Positions 7,617 through 15,578 of a stretch of DNA of 51,947 nucleotides are shown here, piece after piece (position 1 is the first letter of the stretch; every line of letters starts with the position of its first letter). The stretch lies in contig CAISYL010000294.1 in assembly GCA_903889655.1 (NCBI GenBank), positions 1-51,947 on the forward strand, written 5' to 3'. Position numbers and translations under genes: made by a program. The notes under the pieces are model-generated. The model saw only the letters and a list, made by a program, of their open reading frames with translations. It did no database searches and had not been told where the DNA came from. The stretch is from an uncultured Alphaproteobacteria bacterium (lineage in GTDB: Bacteria > Pseudomonadota > Alphaproteobacteria > Parvibaculales > Parvibaculaceae).

Positions 7617-10182
7617 GTCTCGTCGCCTCTTCGATCAATTCGTCGGCCGCTTCGTGGAGCAGCGCTTCATTCGCCTCGCCATTGACGGATTCCTTGCCGA
7701 TGTCGAGAAGGACAGGCACGGCGAGGGGCGAGACACGGTCCAGCCTTTTTAAGACGATTCGTCCCTTGATGCGCTTCAGCATATCGGCGACACGGGCGAT
7801 GTCGAGAAGGCCGGAGGCCGCATCGTCATAGGTTGCGCGCAGGAGAATGTGGTCGGGCTCATGTTCGCGGAGCACGTTGTAAATGAGGTCCGAGGAAAAA
7901 GTCACCTGCCGCCCCGTTTTTTCCTGGCCCGGATAACGCCGCTCGATGAGACCGGAAATGATCGCGCAATCGCGGAAGGTGCGCTTCAGGAGGTTCGATT
8001 CCGCCAGCCAGGATTCGAGATCGTCGCCCAGCATGTCCTCATCGAAGAGGCGGCCGAGTGGCAATTGTCCCCGCTCGGCGAGCAGACCGACGTCGCGCAA
8101 GCACCAGATCGCCAGCGAATATTCCGATGCAATGAAACCCAGTGGCCGCGCGCCGTCGCGATCGAGACGGCGGGTCAGCAGCATGCCGAGCGTCTGATGC
8201 GCTAGACGGCCCTCGAAGGGATAGCAGACGAGATAGAAGCGGTCGCCACGCGGGAAGCATTCGACCAGAAGCTCACCCTCCTTCGGCAGAACGGAGCGCC
8301 ATTCCTGCATGCGCAGCCATTCCTTGACCTGCGGCGGGAGATGCGCCCATTCCTCGCGATGCGCCAGCATGCGGCGGACGCGTTCGGCCAGATAAGTCGA
8401 GAGGGGGAACTTGCCGCCATAATAGGACGGGATCATCGGTTCACCACCTTCGGCGCGCGTGACGAGCGCTTCCGTTTCGGCAAGACCCTCGAAGCGGAGG
8501 ATGTGGCCGGCGAAAATGAACGTATCGCCGGGCGTCAACTGATCGATGAAATATTCCTCGATCTCGCCGAGCATGCGGCCGCCCATCGCGCCGCGCGGGC
8601 GGCGGCCCTTGCCGATCAGCCGGATGCGGATCATCGGCGCCTCGACGATGGTGCCGACGTTCATGCGGTATTGCTGGACAACCTTGGGAGATGACGGCCT
8701 CAGGCGCAGGTCGCCCGTCATGGGCGAATTAGGCCGGAGCCGCGCATAGCGGTCATAGGTCTTCAGCGCGTAGCCGCCGGTCGCGACAAAATCGACGACG
8801 CGATCGAAGGTATCTCGATCGATATTGCGATAGGGCGCGGCGGCACGGACTTCGTCATAAAGCGCATCCGGTGCGAAGGGTTCAGAGCAGGCGCGGCCGA
8901 GCACATGCTGCGCGAGAACGTCGAGCGCGCCTTCGCGGCGGATGCGGCCATCCTGCGCGCCTTCCATCGTGGCGGCGCGGGCGGCCTCGCATTCGAGCAC
9001 CTCGAAGCGGTTCGCGGGGACGAGGAGCGCGCGGGACGGTTCGTCGAGGCGATGGTTCGCACGGCCGATGCGTTGCGCGAGACGGCTGGCGCCCTTCGGC
9101 GCGCCGATGCAGATCACGAGATCGACTTCGCCCCAGTCGATGCCGAGATCGAGCGTCGAGGTGCAGACGACGGCGCGCAGCGTTCCCGCCGCCATCGCCG
9201 CCTCGACCTTGCGGCGCTGCTCCGGCGCGAGCGATCCATGATGCAGCGCGATCGCCAGACTGTCCTCGTTGAGATGCCAGAGCGCCTGGAAGACAAACTC
9301 CGCCTGGCTGCGTGTATTGACGAAGACGAGCGTCGTCTTGTTGTGTCTGATCGCGTCATAGACGAGCGGCAGCGCATGGCGTGCCGAATGGCCCGACCAG
9401 GGGATGCGCGTCTCGTCTTCGTTGTCGCTCTCCGGTCCTTCATTGACCAGCACACTGATCTCAGGCCGTGCCCCGGGCGGCGCGACGACGACTTCGCTCA
9501 AGGCCTCGCCGCCAGGAGGCTGCGGCATCAGATAGCGGCGCAGCTCGTCGGGCTCGGCGACGGTTGCCGAAAGACCGACGCGGCGGAGCTTCGGCGCCAG
9601 CGCCGAGAGGCGCGCGAGGCCGAGCGCCAGAAGATCCCCGCGCTTCGAATTCGCCAGCGCGTGAAGTTCGTCGAGCACGACGCAAGCAATATTTTCGAAC
9701 AATGCCGGCGCGTCGGCATAGGACAGAAGCAGTGCCAGCTGTTCCGGCGTCGTCATCAGAATGTCGGGCGGCTCGCGGCGCTGGCGCTGGCGGCGATTGG
9801 TCGGCGTATCGCCGGTGCGCGTCTCGATGGAAATGTCGAGACCCATTTCGGCCACAGGCGTCTCGAGATTACGCTTCACGTCGACAGCGAGCGCCTTCAG
9901 AGGGGAGATATAGAGCGTATGAAGGCCGGGCCTACGAGTCTTACGCTCGCTCAACTCGACGAGGCTCGGCAGGAAGCCCGCCAGCGTCTTGCCGGCGCCT
10001 GTGGGCGCTATCAGCAGGGTGGACCGGCCGGCGCGGGCAAGATCGAGCAGCGCCAGCTGATGGGCACGCGGCGTCCAGCCGCGCATGGCGAACCAGTCGG
10101 CGAAGCGCCGGGGCAGCCCGTTGCTTTCGTCTGCGTCGCGAAGCGGCGTCGCTTTCCGGCTGGTCGGTTTCGGCATTTTCAT
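7609..10182 (-). CDS. Ligase-associated DNA damage response DEXH-box helicase (Lhr family)
   Basis: An 857-residue superfamily 2 helicase. Walker A APTGAGKT is at residues 59-66, motif Ia SPLKALAVD near 93-101, DELH at 171-174 and a SAT motif (GLSATV) soon after. The second RecA domain contains VCTSTLDLGIDWG and RIGRANH. The C-terminal third matches Lhr (winged helix plus DEAD/H-associated domain). The length fits the ligase-associated branch rather than the longer actinobacterial Lhr. Its 3' end overlaps pdeM by 8 bases. ATG at 10182 is the first start; ATG at 10176 is a close alternative. Confidence 0.92.
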   Translation of the reverse strand: MKMPKPTSRKATPLRDADESNGLPRRFADWFAMRGWTPRAHQLALLDLARAGRSTLLIAPTGAGKTLAGFLPSLVELSERKTRRPGLHTLYISPLKALAVDVKRNLETPVAEMGLDISIETRTGDTPTNRRQRQRREPPDILMTTPEQLALLLSYADAPALFENIACVVLDELHALANSKRGDLLALGLARLSALAPKLRRVGLSATVAEPDELRRYLMPQPPGGEALSEVVVAPPGARPEISVLVNEGPESDNEDETRIPWSGHSARHALPLVYDAIRHNKTTLVFVNTRSQAEFVFQALWHLNEDSLAIALHHGSLAPEQRRKVEAAMAAGTLRAVVCTSTLDLGIDWGEVDLVICIGAPKGASRLAQRIGRANHRLDEPSRALLVPANRFEVLECEAARAATMEGAQDGRIRREGALDVLAQHVLGRACSEPFAPDALYDEVRAAAPYRNIDRDTFDRVVDFVATGGYALKTYDRYARLRPNSPMTGDLRLRPSSPKVVQQYRMNVGTIVEAPMIRIRLIGKGRRPRGAMGGRMLGEIEEYFIDQLTPGDTFIFAGHILRFEGLAETEALVTRAEGGEPMIPSYYGGKFPLSTYLAERVRRMLAHREEWAHLPPQVKEWLRMQEWRSVLPKEGELLVECFPRGDRFYLVCYPFEGRLAHQTLGMLLTRRLDRDGARPLGFIASEYSLAIWCLRDVGLLAERGQLPLGRLFDEDMLGDDLESWLAESNLLKRTFRDCAIISGLIERRYPGQEKTGRQVTFSSDLIYNVLREHEPDHILLRATYDDAASGLLDIARVADMLKRIKGRIVLKRLDRVSPLAVPVLLDIGKESVNGEANEALLHEAADELIEEATRLV

Positions 10183-10278
10183 TCAATACCACGGGCCGCC
10201 GTCGCAGACCTCATTCCCCCGGATCGCGAAACAGGGCTAAAGTGCGCGCGGGGGCGAAAAAGTTTAGACGGAAGTTGC

Positions 10279-11124
10279 ATGATGGAATGGCTGCCCCCGA
10301 GCATTCAACATAATCTTGACCTCGTTCTGCCGCTCATGCTTGACCGCGGGCTCAACATCGTCGGCGCCATTGTCATCCTCATCCTCGGCTACTGGCTCTC
10401 GGGCAAGGCGCGCCATGCCGTGCATTTTCTCATTCGTCGCGCGCCACATAGCGACGCCATGCTCGAAAGCTTCTTCGGCAGCATCGCGGCCTATGCCGTG
10501 ATGATCTTCACTCTGCTGGCGGTGCTCGCGAAGTTCGGCGTCCAGACGACGAGCCTCATCGCCATGATCGGCGCCGCCGGTCTCGCCGTCGGCCTCGCGC
10601 TCCAGGGCACGCTTTCCAATGTCGCCGCCGGCGTGATGCTCCTGATCTTCCGACCGTTTCATGCCGGCCATTATGTCGAGGTCGGCGGCATCGCCGGCAC
10701 GGTGAAACAGCTCACCTTGTTCACGACGGAACTCGCCACGGCGGACAATGTGCAGATCATCGTGCCCAACGGCAGCGTCTGGGGACAGGCGGTGAAGAAT
10801 TACAGCTATCATCCGACCCGGCGGACGGAGCTCACCTTCCGCATCGATTATACGGCCGACCCAATCAAGGCGATGGACGAACTCAAGACCATCATCGAGG
10901 CCGACAAGCGCATTCTCAAATTGCCGGCACCCGTCGTCGCCGTGACGGCCCTCAGCGATATTTCAGTCGACCTGCTGCTTCGAATCTGGACCTCCGCCGG
11001 CGACATGGAGCCGGTCAAGTTCGATCTGTTGCAACTTGCCAGGGTGAAGTTCGATGAAGCGGGGATTGCCGTGCCGACCCTGCCGCATATGATCCGTGTC
11101 GATGGAACCGAGCGCGAAGCCTGA
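10279..11124 (+). CDS. Small-conductance mechanosensitive channel (MscS family)
   Basis: The 281-residue protein has about three N-terminal membrane helices. The last is the pore helix, rich in Gly/Ala (GAAGLAVGLALQGTLSN), followed directly by the MscS beta domain (FRPFHAGHYVEVGG, VPNGSVWG). The C-terminal alpha/beta vestibule domain is short, as in E. coli MscS. It opens under membrane tension to release solutes during osmotic downshock. ATG codons at 10279 and 10282 are adjacent and in frame; GGAAG lies upstream. TAAAGT at 10238-10243 may be the -10 box. The gene diverges from the Lhr helicase. Confidence 0.9.
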   Translation: MMEWLPPSIQHNLDLVLPLMLDRGLNIVGAIVILILGYWLSGKARHAVHFLIRRAPHSDAMLESFFGSIAAYAVMIFTLLAVLAKFGVQTTSLIAMIGAAGLAVGLALQGTLSNVAAGVMLLIFRPFHAGHYVEVGGIAGTVKQLTLFTTELATADNVQIIVPNGSVWGQAVKNYSYHPTRRTELTFRIDYTADPIKAMDELKTIIEADKRILKLPAPVVAVTALSDISVDLLLRIWTSAGDMEPVKFDLLQLARVKFDEAGIAVPTLPHMIRVDGTEREA

Positions 11125-11215
11125 TACCGCCGTCGGGCTCCGTTTCGCCCTATTTCTTCCCCAATTTTATGAGATAGGGTAATTCCAGCGCGACGGGCGC
11201 ACGAGGAGTTTGCTC

Positions 11216-11479
11216 ATGCATCGGATTTTTGGCGGCCCCATTCTACCGACCCTGGTCAAACTCGCGGCGGCCTCGATCGTCGTCGGCCTTCTGCTCGCCT
11301 TCTTCGGCATCAGGCCGGTCGACCTCTGGTACGATTTTCTCGATACGGTCGCCCGCATCTGGCACATGGGCTTCGATGCCATCGACTGGTCGGTGAAATA
11401 TTTCGTGCTCGGCGCCGTCGTCGTCATTCCAATCTGGCTTTTCGTCCGGCTATGGACTTTTCTCGTCGAGAAAAAATAG
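11216..11479 (+). CDS. Small two-helix membrane protein (DUF6460-like)
   Basis: This 87-residue protein has two hydrophobic helices, about residues 11-31 and 61-80. They are separated by an amphipathic segment with DLWYDFLD and IWHMGFDAIDW. It resembles the small alphaproteobacterial DUF6460 family, whose function is unknown; that assignment is from memory of the pattern. The ATG at 11216 follows GAGGA eight bases upstream, better than the TTG at 11210. It sits between the MscS channel and the reductase with about 90 and 113 bases on either side, so it may have its own promoter. Confidence 0.7.
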   Translation: MHRIFGGPILPTLVKLAAASIVVGLLLAFFGIRPVDLWYDFLDTVARIWHMGFDAIDWSVKYFVLGAVVVIPIWLFVRLWTFLVEKK

Positions 11480-11592
11480 CCGTCCTTCGGCGATAACAAG
11501 TGACGTAGCGGCACGCTGCGGCGGCTTGCCTGCATTATGAAGGCGGCATTCCGCCTGCTATTCTTCCGCCAAACAAACGACGGGAGGATTGC

Positions 11593-12486
11593 ATGGCTTC
11601 GATGTTTCGCGACGGGCTGCTCAAAGGCAAGCGCATTCTGATCACCGGTGGCGGCACCGGCCTCGGCAAGGAGATGGCCGAGGATTATCTGCGCCTCGGC
11701 GCCGAGGTCTATATTTGCGGCCGGCGCAAGAACGTGCTCGACGACACAGCGAAGGAGCTGATGGATTTCCATGGAGGCTCCGTCAAGACGCATGCGGTCG
11801 ACATCCGCGTCGCCGGCGCCGTCGACGAAATGATCGGTGCGATCTGGGCGGATGGCGGCCCGCTCACGGGCCTCGTCAACAACGCCGCAGGCAACTTCAT
11901 CAGTCCGACCAAGGATCTTTCGCCGCGCGGTTTCGACGCTATCGCCGGCATCGTCTTTCATGGCTCCTTCTACGTGACCCATGCCTGCGGCCGGCGCTGG
12001 ATCGAAGGCAAGACCAAAGGCAGCGTCATTTCGATCCTGACGACATGGATATGGAACGGCAGTCCCTTCACCGTACCGTCGGCCATGTCGAAGGCGGGGC
12101 TCAACATCATGACGAAATCGCTCGCGGCCGAGTGGGGCCAGTACGGCATTCGCCTCAATGCGATCGCACCGGGGCCCTTCCCGACAAAGGGCGCCTGGGA
12201 ACGCCTCAGCCCCGGCGAGTCCGTCGAGGGTGGCGACAATTCGCGCGAGGGCATTCCGATGGGGCGCGTCGGGCAGATGGACGAGTTGAAAAATCTCGCG
12301 ACATTCCTGATGGCCGATGGTTGCGACTACCTGACCGGGCAAACGATCGCCATCGACGGCGCCATGCATCTTGCAAGCGGCGGAAATTTCTCGCGGCTGT
12401 CGAAACTTTCCGAAGAGGAATGGGACGGCATGCGCGAAATGATCCGCGGCGCCAACGAGAAGGACAAGGCGCAGCGGAGCGTCTGA
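11593..12486 (+). CDS. Short-chain dehydrogenase, mitochondrial-type 2,4-dienoyl-CoA reductase (DECR1) subfamily
   Basis: A 297-residue SDR with TGGGTGLG at 18-25 (NADP(H) binding, with GRR at 43-45) and NNAAG at 96-100. The C-terminal half (PSAMSKAG, KSLAAEWGQYGIRLNAIAPGP, and the tail FSRLSKLSEEEWD) closely follows mammalian DECR1, which reduces 2,4-dienoyl-CoA during unsaturated fatty-acid oxidation. Lys167 and Ser163 are in register. The position that holds the DECR1 catalytic tyrosine, 15 residues before the lysine, is Trp152 here. The ordinary YxxxK tyrosine position is Ser163. Function is therefore probable but not certain. GGGAGG precedes the ATG. Confidence 0.85.
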   Translation: MASMFRDGLLKGKRILITGGGTGLGKEMAEDYLRLGAEVYICGRRKNVLDDTAKELMDFHGGSVKTHAVDIRVAGAVDEMIGAIWADGGPLTGLVNNAAGNFISPTKDLSPRGFDAIAGIVFHGSFYVTHACGRRWIEGKTKGSVISILTTWIWNGSPFTVPSAMSKAGLNIMTKSLAAEWGQYGIRLNAIAPGPFPTKGAWERLSPGESVEGGDNSREGIPMGRVGQMDELKNLATFLMADGCDYLTGQTIAIDGAMHLASGGNFSRLSKLSEEEWDGMREMIRGANEKDKAQRSV

Positions 12487-12488
12487 AG

Positions 12489-13067
12489 CTAGCGCGCGCT
12501 CCACATGATCGCCGTCAGACGCCACATCGCGTATTCGGCCGGCGGAGGCATTTCGCCTGCTTTTGCCGGCCGCTTGCCCGCGAAAATGTAGATGATGTGA
12601 TCCGATTTGGCCGCCGTACAGAAGATGCGGCCCACATATCGACCGGCGCCCGGAATGCAGTCCGGCCTGTCGCCATAGCGATAAAGCGACTTCATCCGCG
12701 CCCCGACGCGTGCATCTTTCGCGTCGGCGATGCGCCGCGTGAAGACGGTAATGCCCGTCACGTGCGGATTCTTGCGGTCGCCGTTCGACTCGAGCTCCAT
12801 CAAAAGCTCTTCGCCTCTCCAGACCCGCAACACGGTATAGGGCGCAGCACCTTCGAGCGTCACCTTCTCCGGTCTGAATGTCAGGCCGGCAGGCAGCAGC
12901 GCTTCGAGCGTCTTCGTCTCGAAAGGCGTTTTGTCGTTCAATGGGCCGAGGCCCGTCTCGCGCACAACATAGGAATCGATCCGCGCGGGCGTGGCGGCGG
13001 ATGCGCTCGCCGCCCATGAGGCGCCTGCTGCCATCAGGACGAGGCACCACGTAAATCGCTTCAACAA
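12489..13067 (-). CDS. Exported DUF1131-like protein, paralogue of the upstream lipoprotein
   Basis: This 192-residue protein has a signal peptide (about 1-25, ending SASA-ATP) and no lipobox. Its mature part shares GLGP..KTPF, LLP, RIFC, IIY, PPP and WRLTAIMW with the neighbouring gene, so the two are tandem paralogues. Both resemble DUF1131, the family of the enterobacterial envelope-stress lipoprotein YfeY; the match is moderate. I chose TTG at 13067 because GGGGGAT lies directly upstream and it starts a clean signal peptide. ATG at 13118 would add an implausible charged leader. It overlaps no gene and ends 2 bases from the SDR stop. Confidence 0.65.
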   Translation of the reverse strand: MLKRFTWCLVLMAAGASWAASASAATPARIDSYVVRETGLGPLNDKTPFETKTLEALLPAGLTFRPEKVTLEGAAPYTVLRVWRGEELLMELESNGDRKNPHVTGITVFTRRIADAKDARVGARMKSLYRYGDRPDCIPGAGRYVGRIFCTAAKSDHIIYIFAGKRPAKAGEMPPPAEYAMWRLTAIMWSAR

Positions 13068-13095
13068 GATATCCCCCAAAACGTCCGTCAGGTTT

Positions 13096-13656
13096 TCATT
13101 GCGAACTGTCGTCGCCATCCCAGAGGATGGCCGTCACATGCCAGTCGGGCAGCACTTCGGGCGGCGGCACCTGGCCGTCCGGCGCGGGTGGTATGCCTTG
13201 CAATTCGTAGATGATGCGATTGGAGCCCGGTTGCGGACAATAGATGCGGCCCCGTTTCTCCATCGCGCCCGCCATGCATCCCGACGGCTTGGTTGCCGTG
13301 AAGATATCGCGGAAATAGGAACCGATGTGAATGCCTGTATCGTCGCGAACAGTGTCGCTCAGGATCAGCACGCTTTCGACATGCGCGCCGTCGCCCGATG
13401 GATAAAGTTCAAAGAGCGTACGATCCCCGTCCGTCACGCGGATGATATGCGCACCCGGTTCAAGCGCCGAGGAGACGGTGGCATCGACCTTGTAGCCGGG
13501 CAGAAGCTTTGCGATAGCGGCCACGTCGAACGGCGTCTTGACGGAAATGGGACCGACGCTATCCCTGGTCACGACGGGCTCGGAAGATTTCGAGCAGGCG
13601 CCGAGAAGAAGCACGCTTGCGAAAACCGTCACGACCGCCGGGATAAGCCTCATCAT
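13096..13656 (-). CDS. DUF1131-like lipoprotein
   Basis: A 186-residue predicted lipoprotein: the signal peptide ends with lipobox LLGAC (Cys21), followed by SKSSEPVV. Downstream motifs SVGPISVKTPFD, LLPGYKV, DTGIHIGSYF, RIYCPQ and IIYEL resemble the DUF1131 family of outer-membrane-directed lipoproteins. It lies 24 bases after the quinone oxidoreductase stop and 28 bases before its soluble paralogue, so all three are probably one transcript. The role is unknown. The start is one of two adjacent ATG codons (13656 or 13653). Confidence 0.7.
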   Translation of the reverse strand: MMRLIPAVVTVFASVLLLGACSKSSEPVVTRDSVGPISVKTPFDVAAIAKLLPGYKVDATVSSALEPGAHIIRVTDGDRTLFELYPSGDGAHVESVLILSDTVRDDTGIHIGSYFRDIFTATKPSGCMAGAMEKRGRIYCPQPGSNRIIYELQGIPPAPDGQVPPPEVLPDWHVTAILWDGDDSSQ

Positions 13657-13680
13657 GTCTCTACCGCAAAGCCTTTCGCG

Positions 13681-14661
13681 CTAATCCATCGTTATGACGA
13701 CTTTTCCGACAGCCTGCCGATTCTGCAGCATACGCATCGCGTCGACGGCCCGCTCCAGCGGAAAAGTCGCGCAGACATAAGGAACGATCTTTCCTTCGGC
13801 GGCAAGCGCGTCAACAACCTCTATATTGTGCTTTCCCGCTTCCGGATCGCGACGGCCATATTCTCCCGCCCTTACGCCGACGACGGAAAATCCCTTGATG
13901 AGCGGCATATTGGCCGAGATCGTCGGGATGCGGCCACTGGTGAAACCGATGACAAGAAGGCGTCCGTTCCAGGCGATGCAGCGCACGCTTTCGTCGAAGA
14001 CATCGCCGCCTACAGGATCGTAAATAACGTCCGCGCCCCTGCCGCCGGTCAGAGCCTTGACCTCCTCGCGGAAGCCCTGCGTCACATTCAACACATGATC
14101 TGCGCCGCGTGCCTTCACGACTTTCAACTTCTCATCGGAGGCGGACGTCGCGATAACGGTCGCACCCAACACCTTGCCGATGTCGACTGCCGCCATGCCG
14201 ACGCCGCCGGTGCTGCCATGCACAAGCAATGTCTCGCCGGCTTTGAGATGTCCGCGAATGACCAACGCCACATAGGCCGTGAGATAGGCGGCCGGATAGG
14301 CGGCGGCGTGAACGAAATCCATGCCTTTCGGAATGGGGCGGCAGGCGGCGGCGGAGGCGATCGCCTCTTCGGCGAAGCCGCCGATGCGGAGACCGGCGAC
14401 GACGGCATCGCCGACTTTCAGTGCCGTCACGTCGGGGCCGATCTCGGCGACGATGCCCGCACCTTCCATGCCGGGCGCGAAGGGAAGTTCCGGTTTGAAC
14501 TGATATTTGCCCTGCACCATCAGGAGGTCGGGGAAGTTCACCGAACATGCCTTCAGGCGCAACCGGACTTCTCCCGGCCCCGGCGGTGGCAGGACAACGT
14601 CGTCCATGCGCAGGACGGATATGTCCTCGGACAATTCATGCACGCGCTGGCTGCGCATCAT
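13681..14661 (-). CDS. NADPH:quinone oxidoreductase-like zinc-free MDR enzyme
   Basis: The 326-residue protein is a medium-chain dehydrogenase/reductase of the quinone reductase branch. It has NFPDLLMVQGKYQ near the N terminus, APGMEGAGIV, the cofactor motif HGSTGGVGMAAVDIGK and DPVGGDVFDES, and it lacks the catalytic-zinc ligand set. It probably reduces quinones or enones with NADPH in the cytoplasm. It heads a run with the two DUF1131-like genes. Two adjacent ATG codons (14661, 14658) are possible starts. Confidence 0.85.
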   Translation of the reverse strand: MMRSQRVHELSEDISVLRMDDVVLPPPGPGEVRLRLKACSVNFPDLLMVQGKYQFKPELPFAPGMEGAGIVAEIGPDVTALKVGDAVVAGLRIGGFAEEAIASAAACRPIPKGMDFVHAAAYPAAYLTAYVALVIRGHLKAGETLLVHGSTGGVGMAAVDIGKVLGATVIATSASDEKLKVVKARGADHVLNVTQGFREEVKALTGGRGADVIYDPVGGDVFDESVRCIAWNGRLLVIGFTSGRIPTISANMPLIKGFSVVGVRAGEYGRRDPEAGKHNIEVVDALAAEGKIVPYVCATFPLERAVDAMRMLQNRQAVGKVVITMD

Positions 14662-14721
14662 CTCTCCCCATCTTCAATTCAATTTTGTTGAGGGGAGCAT
14701 AGGTGCAGACCGCACCGGAGA

Positions 14722-15291
14722 TCAAACGATGCCCAGCGCCTCGAGCATGGTGACGATGCCGAGCGCGAAGAAGATCGCTGCCGCCGCGCCGCGCACGAGT
14801 TCGAGCGGCAGGGCCTTCGCCGCCGCCTCGCCGAGAAAGACGACGGGGACATTCGCCGCCATCATGCCGAGGGTCGTGCCCGCCGCGACGGAAAAGAGAT
14901 CGTGAAAGCGCGCACCGAGGCCGATCGTGGCAAGTTGCGTCTTGTCGCCCATCTCGGCGAGGAAGAAGGCAATCGTCGTGGTGACGAAGGGACCGAAACG
15001 CGATGCTTCGTCCGGCGCATCTCCGGCCTTGTCCGGGATCAGCATCCAGACGCCGCCCGCGACGAAGGAGATGCCGAGTGCCCATTGAAGGACATGCGGC
15101 GTGAGCCAGTTCGCCACCAGGACGCCCGCTTCGGCTGCGAGCGCATGATTGACGATCGTCGCGACGAAGATGCCGGCGATGATCGGCAATGGCTTCATGA
15201 AACGTGTCGCAAGAATGAGCGTGAGCAATTGCGTCTTGTCGCCGATCTCGGCGACCGCGACGGCGGAGAGCGAAATGAAGAAGGCTTCCAT
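14722..15291 (-). CDS. GDT1/TMEM165-family (UPF0016) cation exporter, likely Mn2+
   Basis: This 189-residue, six-helix protein carries the duplicated family signature: AEIGDKTQL near residues 14-22 and AEMGDKTQL in the second half. Members such as MneA of Vibrio cholerae and GDT1/TMEM165 move Mn2+ or Ca2+ out of the cytosol. The leader carries a yybP-ykoY riboswitch, which independently points to manganese. GGAAG lies just upstream of the ATG. No partner gene lies in the transcript before the quinone reductase starts 60 bases on. Confidence 0.92.
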   Translation of the reverse strand: MEAFFISLSAVAVAEIGDKTQLLTLILATRFMKPLPIIAGIFVATIVNHALAAEAGVLVANWLTPHVLQWALGISFVAGGVWMLIPDKAGDAPDEASRFGPFVTTTIAFFLAEMGDKTQLATIGLGARFHDLFSVAAGTTLGMMAANVPVVFLGEAAAKALPLELVRGAAAAIFFALGIVTMLEALGIV

Positions 15292-15334
15292 GGGACTTCC
15301 AGACCGGGCGCGTTGAAACCAATGACCTGAGAAA

Positions 15335-15358
15335 CGCGTCTGCCCGGTAGCGGACGCG
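15335..15358 (-). terminator. Possible expression-platform hairpin of the yybP-ykoY leader
   Basis: On the minus strand, CGCGUC and GACGCG form a six-base-pair stem followed by UUUCUC, between the aptamer and the exporter start. It could be the terminator that manganese binding prevents. The U tract is weak and control could instead be translational. Confidence 0.35.
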
Positions 15359-15363
15359 CCTCA

Positions 15364-15477
15364 AGCCAAAGGTCTCGCCAAGCGGTGCTGGACACCTGCC
15401 GCGCGCGCCATGATCCGAGGACCAAGTTTGTTGACGCGCACCCTTCTCGCAATGGAAGGCGGCTACTCCCCTAAGGA
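15364..15477 (-). ncRNA. yybP-ykoY (Mn2+-sensing) riboswitch
   Basis: Read on the minus strand, the leader contains the yybP-ykoY hallmarks in order: UUAGGGGAGUAGC (15462-15474), GCGCGUCAACA about 30 bases later, a GC-rich arm ending in a CAGCACC element, and the closing GGCGAGACCUUUGG (15366-15379). The flanks CCUUAGG and CCUUUGG can pair as P1. These are the loop sequences that dock to form the Mn2+ site in known aptamers. It lies about 70 bases before a GDT1-type exporter, a classic target, and would raise expression when Mn2+ is high. Confidence 0.88.
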
Positions 15478-15509
15478 TGGAAGGGAAATACCATGCGACT
15501 CAGGGTGGG

Positions 15510-15535
15510 GGCAAGCCGAAAGGACGAGGCTTGCC
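15510..15535. repeat. Perfect 8-bp inverted repeat between the divergent hydrolase and riboswitch promoters
   Basis: GGCAAGCC (15510-15517) and GGCTTGCC (15528-15535) are perfectly complementary around a 10-base spacer. The left arm overlaps a possible -35 (TTGCCC, minus strand) of the riboswitch transcript. It could be a DNA operator or an RNA hairpin in the hydrolase leader. Confidence 0.5.
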
Positions 15536-15578
15536 GGAGACGAAGACCAGTGAAAAGCTGCGCGCCGGGAGGCCGATC

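Noticed and set aside
8905-10278. Long plus-strand open frame leading into the MscS gene
   Set aside because: It is antisense to the Lhr helicase, whose motifs are clear; only the part from 10279 encodes MscS.
13684-14691. Long plus-strand open frame spanning the quinone reductase
   Set aside because: It is antisense to a well-defined MDR gene and has no recognisable motifs.
15510-15560. Guanidine-II-like (mini-ykkC) element suggested by GGACGA near 15522
   Set aside because: The ACGA would have to be closed by a local GC stem, but the flanking bases are G-G and cannot pair; no second hairpin is present.
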